DNA of 10,500 bases. Origin: Neocallimastix lanati (nom. inval.). Taxonomy: Eukaryota > Neocallimastigomycota > Neocallimastigomycetes > Neocallimastigales > Neocallimastigaceae. The notes beneath the pieces are model-generated. The model made no database searches. It was given only the letters and a program-made list of their open reading frames with translations, and was not told the DNA's origin. The position numbers were made by a program, and so were the translations under genes. The DNA is taken from assembly GCA_016946835.1 (NCBI GenBank), contig JACVTC010000028.1, forward strand, positions 1,247,001-1,257,500, read 5' to 3'. Of this stretch, positions 1 to 6,770 are shown piece after piece; the first letter of the stretch is position 1; each line of letters starts with the position of its first letter.

Positions 1-1
1 A

Positions 2-214
2 GCTAAAAAACCAAGAAGTTCTGACAAAAATGCTAAAAGTAAAATTGATAAAAACTTAATTGGATTAATTATATCAGCTTTAGCATTTGTTTGTATGATT
101 GTTTACACTATTACAATGAATATTTTACAAAAGAAATTAGAAGTAAATGATCCATTAACTGAAGAAAATCCAACAGAAACACCATTCGCTGAAGGAACTA
201 AAGATGAACTATAA
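2..214 (+). CDS. C-terminal end of a single-pass membrane protein with a KDEL ER-retrieval signal (5' end outside window)
   Basis: An open frame enters from the left edge and gives 70 residues before the TAA at 212-214. The first 18 residues are Lys/Ser-rich and basic (AKKPRSSDKNAKSKIDKN). They are followed by a hydrophobic segment of about 24 residues (LIGLIISALAFVCMIVYTIT and on), then an acidic, Pro/Thr-containing tail of about 28 residues ending TKDEL. Basic residues before the membrane segment predict a cytosolic N-terminus and a lumenal C-terminus, and the terminal KDEL would then be read by the ER retrieval receptor. Known type II ER proteins with a C-terminal H/KDEL include the yeast SNARE Sec20, but I cannot assign a family from this tail. 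The base composition is clearly coding compared with the spacer that follows. The start and any cytosolic domain lie outside the window. Confidence 0.75.
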   Translation, partial: AKKPRSSDKNAKSKIDKNLIGLIISALAFVCMIVYTITMNILQKKLEVNDPLTEENPTETPFAEGTKDEL

Positions 215-480
215 AGAAATAAAAAATATTATTAAAAAATATCATATATACATTTATCAAATTGTTAGATGAAAAAAAAGTACTTATAATAATTATAATA
301 ATAAAAATAAAAATAAAAATAAAAATAAAAAAAAAAAAAAAATAAATAAAAATAAATAAAAATAAATAAAAATAAAAATAAATAATTAAATAATTAAATA
401 ATAATAAAAATTGTATTTTTATCATTTTAATTTAAAGTTAAATGTGACTATATTTTCTTCCTTTTAATAAAATTATAATT
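215..480. repeat. A-rich low-complexity spacer with AAATA/AAAAT runs
   Basis: The 3' flank of the KDEL gene is AT-rich. From about 298 to 410 it consists of imperfect AAAAT, AAATA and AAATAATT units and a run of about 15 A near 329-342. A 75-codon frame on the minus strand here encodes only Phe/Ile/Tyr/Leu from the repeat and is not a gene. AATAAA-like poly(A) signals are frequent, but they are expected by chance at this composition. Confidence 0.7.
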
Positions 481-505
481 TTATTATTGTTTTTATTTTA
501 TTTTA

Positions 506-1070
506 TTCAATCTGTACTTAAATTATATTCATATTTTACTATTTATTTTATTTTATTATTTTATTTTATTTTTATTAATACTTAGTTAACTATTTATATT
601 TATTTTATTTTGTTATATTTTTATTAAAACTTTACTCTTTTATATTACTTCACTTTTTATTTTATTTTATTTTATTATATTTTTATTAATACTTCACTCT
701 TTAATATTACTTCACTATTAATTTTATTTTATTTTATTTTATTTTTATTAATACTTTACTCTTTTATATTACTTCACTATTAATTTTATTTTATTTTATT
801 TTATTTTATTCAATCTGTACTTTCTTATTTAATAATCTACTTTTTATTTTATTTTATTTTATTTTATTTTATTCAATCTGTACTTTCTTATTTAATATTC
901 TACTAGTTATTTTATTTTATTGTATTTTATTTTATTCAATCTGTACTTTCTTATTTAATATTCTACTAGTTATTTTATTTTATTTTATTTTATTTTATTT
1001 TATTTTATTTTATTTTATTTTATTTTATTTTATTTTATTTTATTTTATTTTATTTTATTTATTTTCATTT
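506..1070. repeat. Compound minisatellite/microsatellite built on TTTTA, with two 62-63 bp higher-order unit families
   Basis: Pure TTTTA stretches alternate with two recurring non-repetitive cores. Core 1 (TTTTTATTAATACTTYACTC, then TTTTATATTACTTCACTATT) has its ATTAA at 574, 623, 685 and 747, so the last spacings are 62 bp. Core 2 (CAATCTGTACTTTCTTATTT followed by AATATTCTACTAG) starts at 811, 874 and 937, exactly 63 bp apart, with a diverged copy at 508. Each core is followed by several TTTTA units. The array ends in about 20 nearly perfect TTTTA copies at 971-1070, which abut the broken beta-glucosidase copy. The structure suggests tandem duplication of core plus pentanucleotide blocks, by slippage or unequal exchange. 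Confidence 0.85.
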
Positions 1071-1072
1071 AA

Positions 1073-1375
1073 TTACACATTTATTTTTAGGAAAGTAAGA
1101 GAATCCTTTGGAACACTCATTAAGTCTTTGTCATTGTAGAAGTCAATGTAAGTCATACCGAAACAAGTTTTATAAACATTTCCCCATTTGAAGTTATTAA
1201 GTAAAGAGCAGACCATATAACCACGAACATCAACACCATCTTCGACATAAGCAAGACAAAGGTTTACAAGGTATTGCTTGTACCACTCAATACGGTATTC
1301 ATCATGAAGGATATATCCATTAATGTTCTTTCCATCTTCAATAATGTCTTATTCATAATAATATACATATTCTTC
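1073..1375 (-). pseudogene. Broken C-terminal copy of a GH1 beta-glucosidase gene
   Basis: Read on the minus strand, bases 1375 down to 1094 align without gaps to residues 543-636 of the intact beta-glucosidase at 6771-8720. By my hand count about 25 of 282 bases and 19 of 94 residues differ. The copy has an in-frame TAA at 1349-1351 (Lys551 in the intact protein). It loses substrate-pocket residues of the WSLxDNFEW block: Trp598 becomes Cys, Asp602 Asn and Glu605 Lys. Gly609 becomes Val and Arg613 Cys. The last 13 residues of the enzyme are missing; instead the frame runs through unrelated codons to a stop at 1073-1075, inside DNA bordering the TTTTA array. Nothing homologous to residues 1-540 is seen upstream. 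Nearly all changed codons are replacements (19 of 22), as expected without selection, and both Arg-to-Cys changes are CpG-to-TpG. It is in the same orientation as the intact gene, about 5.7 kb away. It cannot encode an enzyme. Confidence 0.92.
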
Positions 1376-1708
1376 AAAATCAATATATTATATTTGTATT
1401 ATGTAAATATGAAGGATTAGTAATGGAGATTCTCTTTTTCTATATCGGTTAAATTTTGATTATCTTGGTTATGAAGAGGTTTTTACTATGCTAAACAAAA
1501 AAAAAAAAAAAAAAAACAAGAGAGCTCCTAATAATTGGATATGAAAATTACTAGGATGACTATACACAGATCATTAGACTCAGAATTCTTTAAAAGATGT
1601 GTTTTAAAAAATAATTGTTCTCTTATATTGAATCTTAGTTCCTCTAGAACTAAAGTTCCATCAAAAAGATACATATAATTATATTTATTAATATGTTTTT
1701 TACAATAA
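1376..1708. other. Spacer with a poly-A tract and one short unassigned minus-strand frame
   Basis: Similarity to the beta-glucosidase gene fades by about 1390. A run of about 18 A lies at 1499-1516. On the minus strand, 1674 down to 1528 is an ATG-started frame of 48 codons (beginning MYLFDGTLVLEEL) with no recognised motif. It has a more mixed composition than the spacer and could be a scrap of a former gene, but I would not call it one. Confidence 0.4.
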
Positions 1709-2245
1709 AAAATAAATAAATGGAAAGAAAATAAAGATAATTTCCTTTAATTATTTTCCAACAAAGAAAAAAAAAAAAAAAAGGTCATTGATGATATATT
1801 AGAGAAAGTGGAACATCTATATATCCAGTGGATAAATGATTGGTTACCTTTACCATAAAATAGACAATATTTAGGTCAATTTTTTGTAATTCTAGCACTT
1901 CTTATTGAAATATTAATATTTTATCTATATTTATATCTTAAAAGTAAATTTTAATTAAATTCTAAAACATTAGTATATTTACAGTTTAAAATTAAATAAA
2001 TATCATGAATGAACATATCATAATCTGTTCTTTCAATACCTTATTTTGTTACAATATCATGCGAATACACTTCAATAACATCAATTGAATTATTAGATAT
2101 ATTTCCTATCTTGAATTTTTTATGTAGAGTTCGAAATTTTTTAGTTCAAGAATATTTACGTGTAACAGGAATATGTTTAATAAAACTATTAATTCTATAC
2201 ATTTATAAAGAATTTCGTTTGCATAGAAGCGCAGAAACTAACTGA
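1709..2245 (+). pseudogene. Single-frame relic of an unrecognised hydrophobic (probably membrane) protein
   Basis: One plus-strand frame (codons starting at positions 2 modulo 3) stays coding-like for over 500 bases despite several stops (1748, 1856, 1952, about 1997, 2006 and 2021). It reads KINKWKENKDNFL, a Lys run from an in-frame poly-A tract, VIDDILEKVEHLYIQWINDW, LPLP, stop, then a hydrophobic stretch GQFFVILALLIEILIFYLYL. After the cluster of stops come 73 uninterrupted codons from 2024 to the TGA at 2243. These contain SVLSIPYFVTISCEY, ITSIELLDIFPILNFL, LRVTGICLIKLLILYIYKEF and RLHRSAETN. Long open stretches are unlikely by chance at this AT content, and Trp, Pro, Cys and His occur where random AT DNA would give few. 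There is no ATG-led frame. Several hydrophobic segments suggest a multi-pass membrane protein; the family is unknown to me. The 3' end abuts the T21 tract at 2252-2272. Confidence 0.4.
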
Positions 2246-2251
2246 TTTTTC

Positions 2252-2272
2252 TTTTTTTTTTTTTTTTTTTTT
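2252..2272 (-). repeat. T21 tract: possible poly(A) tail of the minus-strand LINE relic
   Basis: Twenty-one T on the plus strand are 21 A on the minus strand, at the downstream side of the reverse transcriptase relic. This is where a non-LTR element's 3' poly(A) tail would end. Homopolymers are common in this window (about 28 A at 5002-5029, for instance), so the link is inferential. Confidence 0.35.
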
Positions 2273-2490
2273 GTTATTAACACAATTATTGAGAACTTTA
2301 ACTTAATTTATTTATTCATATATTACATTTATTAATTAATTTCATGAATATTTTTAATATAAAAAAAAGGCACAATTAATAAAAAAATAATTACTATTTG
2401 TCCAATTTGAACATAATAGTATTTTAAATAGTAATGTAAATTAAAAGTAATATTAAAAATAAAGTACATAAATAAATTCAAAAAAAAAGT
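2273..2490. other. AT-rich stretch between the T21 tract and the LINE coding relic
   Basis: No coding signal is visible on either strand. If the T21 tract is the element's tail, this is its 3' untranslated region. The mixed-composition DNA begins at about 2490, just after a short poly-A run at 2480-2488. Confidence 0.35.
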
Positions 2491-2548
2491 TCATATGCAA
2501 CGAATCCTCACCTCCAGATTATAGGATTTCCGTTTAAAGGAATTCTTA

Positions 2549-2790
2549 TTACGAATTAAGGTTTATATTGACTATCTGAAAGAAATTATGGACTTCTCCT
2601 TCAGAGGCATTTGCCCTACTAGCCTGTCTTAATGCATTTTCAGTGTTGACATTCCTGGTTAGTTTGAGCTTATACCGTTGGAATAGCAACCCTTGCGGAA
2701 TACTATCCATTGGCATAATTTCTGTAAAGAGAGCCACATCTTTGCCTTGATTGATTTTTCTGCCATATCTCTATTCCAGTAAAAGTTAAC
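2549..2790 (-). pseudogene. Distal (post-RT) coding remnant of the LINE, with an unassigned 62-codon frame
   Basis: Around 2790-2738 the minus strand reads NFYWNRDMAEKSIKAKMW, a sequence with the look of the region after the reverse transcriptase in these elements. A second frame overlaps its end. It starts at an ATG at 2735-2737 and runs 62 codons to a stop at 2549, beginning MALFTEIMPMDSIPQGLLFQ and including NTENALRQASRANASEGE. Its GC content and amino acid mix are clearly coding-like compared with the surroundings, but I recognise no domain. The simplest reading is that it continues the retrotransposon protein after a frameshift. A scrap of an unrelated gene is possible. Confidence 0.4.
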
Positions 2791-2893
2791 AATTGCTATT
2801 TTTTTTTTTTTCTTTGGAGTAGATTTAACTAATTTATGGGATAAAAATTTTACTTTCTATATCCTATGCATGATGTCTACAATGTGATATCTT

Positions 2894-4134
2894 TCAAAGT
2901 GAAACAGAGATAATATAATTCGAGCTTTTCCATTTTTTAAAGCATCTTACTTGAGCAATTGCACATTTTGCCGAAAGAGGAGAAATGTTAAGTTCTTTAA
3001 AAATACAAACGGATGTAAAATTATTCGCATTGGAAAATCCTTCAATCCAGTATAATCCTGTATTAACTAGTGTAAATGTACTTTTCGTTCATGTTGGATC
3101 CAAGTAGAAGTGTATAATACGAAATCTACCTAATTACTATAACAGAAAATAACATTCGTTTATAAGGGATAGGAATATGAGGATTCTTAAGAAATCTTTT
3201 AATAGAATAATGTGTTTTATTAACTTTATTATTCATTTTCTGTATGATAGGTTTCAATTCTAAATCATTTGAAAACAGTACACCTAAGTAGGTATAACAA
3301 TTCATTTTAGGTAACTCCTGTCTTAAAAGATAAAGGGTAGGGTTACTATTATTAAGAAATAACCTCTCCTCGTACTACTAAACTGGCATATTAATTGATA
3401 TCAAATTGCATTTCATTATTTCTAGCCCATCTACTGGCAAACTTTAAAAATTTCTTAAGTTGCGATTTTGTTGGAGCATATAACACAATATCATCTGTAG
3501 AGAGACCTCCACACTAGCGTTTATGGCCAATCGAGATTCCATATTTATTACATTTATTAAAAATATTATTAATGAACAAGTTAAAACAAAAATATTGATG
3601 AAGGACAATCTTGACGGACCCCTTTCTTAATACTAAATCATTTTCCGATAATATTCAATCAATCCTTACACAAATCTTGAAAGATAAGTATAAGTTTCAA
3701 TAAAATTATAGGCACTTACCTCTGATACTTAAGTGATAAATCTTCATTAATAAATTATATATAGGAACTGAGTCATACTTTTTAAGGTCCAAAAAAGCAA
3801 AGTCTGTATCTTTATTTTCAAAATTTGGTCTCTGAAATATAATTCGTAATGAAGGGTAAAGACTTATACATTCTTTTCGGTTACGAAATCCAGATTGTTC
3901 CGGTCTAATAGATCCTTTATTAATTCCATATTTAGAGATTCTATCTCTTCTCAAAAAATTCCATCCATTGGTATTCTCAGTAAAGACAAAAAGAAAACTT
4001 TTCTGTGTTAGAATGTGAAATCGGATTTTAGAATTTAAATTAGGCACACAGGGAGCATTGGGTGCATGATTAGAAATTTTAATATTTATTAAATTAGTTG
4101 AACTGGGATTTTGCTGAGTTTGTATTATTGGATA
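2894..4134 (-). pseudogene. Degenerate reverse transcriptase of a non-LTR (LINE-type) retrotransposon
   Basis: Pieces of one protein lie in order on the minus strand, in different frames. The frame open from 4134 down to a stop at 3706 contains SIRPEQSGFRNRKECISLY and FAFLDLKKYDSVPIYNLL, the reverse transcriptase fingers and motif A. The usual LKKAYDS has lost a residue, leaving LKKYDS. Near 3628-3580 comes KKGVRQDCPSSIF (motif B, normally RQGCPLSP) in another frame. The first frame then resumes with NLFINNIFNKCNKYGISIG, a stop, and GGLSTDDIVLYAPTKSQL: motif C, in which the usual F/YADD is STDD, at 3490-3495. RWARNNEMQFDIN follows. A third frame (about 3365-3090) gives CYTYLGV, LELKPIIQKMNNKV and NPHIPIPYKRM. 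A fourth (about 3077-2894) gives GLYWIEGFSNANNFTS, LNISPLSAKCAIAQVRCFKK and a stop. The motif order identifies a LINE-type enzyme for target-primed reverse transcription. Frameshifts, stops and altered motifs show it is dead. No apurinic-type endonuclease domain is readable upstream. Confidence 0.9.
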
Positions 4135-4251
4135 TTAAATTTTGTTTTAAATGCTGAAAAGAAACCTTATGATTCCATTTAAAACATCTACAGAAATACT
4201 ATAAATGATGATGTTTTTGAAATATTAATATATGAACAACATAGGTGTTTG
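4135..4251. other. Short flank upstream of the RT relic
   Basis: On the minus strand a further open patch upstream of the stop at 4135-4137 reads SISVDVLNGIIRFLFSI, in the same frame as the first RT piece. It may be more of the retrotransposon ORF, but I see no diagnostic motif. Confidence 0.3.
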
Positions 4252-4379
4252 ATGCTAAAACTATGCTAAAAACTATACCATTTTCATCAAAAAATAAAAA
4301 TAAAAAATAAAATAAAAATAAAATAAAAAAATAAATAAAAATAAAATAAATAAAATATATATATACATAGTTTTAGCAT
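4252..4379. repeat. 14-bp perfect inverted repeat enclosing an A-rich AAATA tract
   Basis: ATGCTAAAACTATG at 4252-4265 is the exact reverse complement of CATAGTTTTAGCAT at 4366-4379. Between them lie a tandem partial copy of the left arm (4262-4276) and about 80 bases of AAATA/AAAAT repeats ending in TATATATA. It could be a tiny foldback element or a slippage product. I see no clear target-site duplication. Confidence 0.6.
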
Positions 4380-4420
4380 AATCATAACATAAATATACAT
4401 ATATATATTAGCAATATATG

Positions 4421-4506
4421 CTTATACTATTATTATTATTACTATTATTATTATTATTATTATTATTTTATTGATATTATTATTATTATTTATTAAAATT
4501 ATTAAA

Positions 4507-4551
<45 letters not shown>

Positions 4552-4562
4552 ATTAATATTAT
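4421..4562. repeat. (ATT)n / (TTA)n trinucleotide microsatellite
   Basis: TAT/ATT trinucleotides run from about 4425 to 4555. They are interrupted by TTTTATTGAT and ATTTATTAAAATTATTAAAA, with the longest pure stretch around 4505-4550. Confidence 0.85.
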
Positions 4563-4638
4563 TGTTCAAAAAACTATGTTGTTAATTAAATAAACATATA
4601 TGCATATATTACTAATATTAATTATAAAACCATATAGT

Positions 4639-4924
4639 TTATATAAATATAATATGAAAATTTAACCCTAGATATTGCTTTTTCACATTCTTTTTTTCAA
4701 ATTTTTTTTGGTCGATATTTGGAGTATATATTTTAATCCTGAAGGAACTATAATTGAAATTAGTAATTTGTTTCATTGACAAAATATTATTCTTGAATTT
4801 TTTTGTATTTTGAATGAATAAATTCTTTCATTTTATTATTAGTCCATGAGTGTATACCACGGATAAAAATCAACCTTATATTATCACTATATAGTGAAAT
4901 ATCTTCTCCATAATGAACATTAAA
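4639..4924 (-). pseudogene. Two-frame coding relic, possibly the ORF1 or 5' part of the LINE
   Basis: From 4924 down to a stop at 4787-4789 one minus-strand frame reads NVHYGEDISLYSDNIRLIFI, then RGIHSWTNNKMKEFIHSKY. A second frame, open from 4827 to the TAA at 4639-4641, takes over with NNILSMKQITNFNYSSF, RIKIYTPNIDQKKFEKKN and VKKQYLGLNFH. The hand-over looks like one frameshift within a single protein of about 85 residues. Charged and aromatic residues are well mixed, unlike translated AT spacer. Its place upstream of the RT relic in the same orientation would suit the first ORF of the retrotransposon, but I recognise no domain and microsatellites separate the two. Confidence 0.3.
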
Positions 4925-4998
4925 TTAAAAATTGATAAAGATGAAAGTAATATTAACTAAAACACTAAAAACTAAGAGATATAAAGATTATTATAAAA

Positions 4999-5056
<58 letters not shown>

Positions 5057-5686
5057 TGAAAAATTAAAAAATAATTATAAAAGTATATATTAGTTATATT
5101 TTCTTTGTTTCTTCTTTTTCTTCACTTTGAATTTTCAATTATTTAAACAAAATAAACGACTTTATATATTATGTTATAGTGAATAAACTTTTTTTTTTTT
5201 AAACTTTTTAGTTTTTGTTTTTCGTTTCCATAAAAAAGTCTCTATTTAATGTAATAATTTTCTATAAAATAATCATGTATAAACTATATTGCAAAGGTAA
5301 ATAAAATGGTAGTAGTAAAAAGCTATATAAAGATTCCCATTCGTTTAAGAAAGTTTTAAAAACAAGCTTTGGAGTGAATCAATCTCCTACATTTCCATTT
5401 TACAATAAATACATGGATTTAAATAATGCTATAGAAAAATACATTTATAGAATAATGCTAAAGTAAATAATACAATAGATTTATTATTAAGATAATATGT
5501 AGAAACTACATAATATTATTAATTATATAACCCTAAATGTTACTACTGCATATCCAATTTAAAACAATATAAAAAAACAACATAAAAAATAAGGTCACTT
5601 TATGTATTTTTCATATATTCTAAATTTTCTTTCTTCGTACTAGAAACCAATTAAGAAAGGATAACCATCGATTATCATCAAAATTA
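4925..5686. other. AT-rich gene-free spacer with A28/(AT)14 tract and a small hairpin
   Basis: A run of 28 A (5002-5029) passes directly into about 14 AT dinucleotides, ending at 5056. A hairpin with a 7-bp stem and AAA loop (TATGTAG-AAA-CTACATA) lies at 5496-5512. Base composition rises a little between 5280 and 5420, but I found only short frames there and no recognisable protein. Confidence 0.6.
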
Positions 5687-5848
5687 TAGAAAATTGTAAT
5701 TAGTACACCTGATATAGGCTATTTCTTTTCCATCAACCATCAAAAGACCTAGAAAAACAGTTCATTGGGGAGTAGCAAAGGGGAAAATATGAAGGTCTTG
5801 AAAAATACGCATATAAGTACTAATAGTAGAATTTCTTTTAATACAGAC
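5687..5848 (-). pseudogene. Short coding-like relic, unassigned
   Basis: One minus-strand frame of 54 codons has a single TGA (5762-5764). It reads STISTYMRIFQDLHIFPFAT, then TVFLGLLMVDGKEIAYIRCT and NYNFL before a TAA at 5684-5686. A different frame over the same DNA (CKGCKSVLKEILLLVLICVF) is also open, so the true reading is ambiguous. No domain is recognised. It could be a piece of a transposase or of another retroelement. Confidence 0.22.
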
Positions 5849-6141
5849 TTACAACCTTTACAATATAAACCATTTTTTAATTTTATTAAATCCTTTTTTT
5901 GATATTTTGAGATGAGCCAATACATCATAACATACTTATATTGATTAAAAAGTGAATATTCTTAATATGAATTTTATTGGATTTTTAACTTTTATATAAT
6001 TTTAAAAAAAAATATTAAAATATACATTCATTATTTTATTATTTATTAAATAAATTGATCAATATAAAAAAATTTTTAATAAATTTTTATTATTAGAAAT
6101 TATAACTTGTTCATAAATAAAAACCATACCATTTTGATATT
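5849..6141. other. AT-rich spacer
   Basis: No coding signal, RNA gene or notable repeat is visible. Composition becomes almost pure A/T from about 5940. Confidence 0.5.
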
Positions 6142-6248
6142 TATTAATATAGGCTCCTAATTATATAGATATATCAACACATGGTTTTGAACACATATTT
6201 GTCATAAAACCCTATATGCTTATTAATAACTTGGAGCCTATATTAATA
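6142..6248. mobile_element. Foldback with 16-bp terminal inverted repeats, MITE-like
   Basis: TATTAATATAGGCTCC at 6142-6157 is exactly repeated in inverted form at 6233-6248 (GGAGCCTATATTAATA). A weaker inner pairing, GGTTTT with AAAACC (about 6183-6212) and TATAG with CTATA, would extend the stem. If the outer TA on each side is taken as a target duplication, the terminal repeats are 14 bp (TTAATATAGGCTCC), the layout of a Tc1/mariner-type MITE. The GC-rich GGCTCC in both arms stands out in an almost pure AT region, so chance pairing is unlikely. No transposase is present. Confidence 0.45.
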
Positions 6249-6770
6249 GATGTATATATTTATTTTTATTATAAATTATAAATTAAAATAATATATATGT
6301 TTTAATAATTTTAATATATAATTATTAAATTTCAAAATGTATAAACTCTAAAATGAATTTATTATACACTTTACACCAATAATATTTTTCTTTTAAAAAA
6401 AAAAAATTTAAATTCTTATTATTATATTATTTTATAATTATTATTTATTTATTAATTTTTTATTTTTATTTGTATTTGTATTTTAAAATTTTTATATTTA
6501 TTTTTATTTTTTTATTATTTATTATTAATTATTAATCAATTATTTAAAAATTGATTTCTTAGATTATTATTTGTATTTTTTTTTTTAATATTCATACATT
6601 TTGTATATTTTAGAATTTCATATATAATTAATATTTTAATTTATATATTTATCTATTTTCAATACTTTATACAACAATATGAAAATGTTTAAAAAAAATT
6701 GAAAATTTTTGTAAAATTTTTATTAATCTATTTATTATTTTATTACAATAATTTCCATAATTTTTCAAAT
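6249..6770. other. AT-rich 3' flank of the beta-glucosidase gene
   Basis: About 520 bases of almost pure A/T with T- and A-runs. Minus-strand AATAAA-like signals (plus-strand TTTATT at 6731-6736 and 6739-6744) lie about 30-40 bases downstream of the beta-glucosidase stop. They could direct polyadenylation, though such hexamers are frequent here by chance. Confidence 0.45.

Noticed and set aside
198-425. 75-codon minus-strand frame rich in Phe, Ile and Tyr
   Set aside because: It is the translation of A-rich repeats on the other strand, with no coding composition.
506-1070. Telomere or CRISPR-like array
   Set aside because: Units are TTTTA pentamers and 62-63 bp cores, not TTAGGG-type repeats, and there are no unique spacers.
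1073-1375. Repeat-induced point mutation as the cause of decay in the GH1 fragment
   Set aside because: GC-to-AT transitions are common, but transversions and AT-to-GC changes also occur and the intact copy is unmutated. Ordinary drift with CpG decay is enough.
4981-5056. Poly-A/(AT)n tract as a replication origin or centromere element
   Set aside because: AT-rich tracts occur throughout the window and nothing distinguishes this one functionally.
5360-5420. Minus-strand patch KWKCRRLIHSKACF resembling the end of a FLYWCH zinc finger
   Set aside because: Only 18 codons between stops, and the Cys/His order does not fit the domain.
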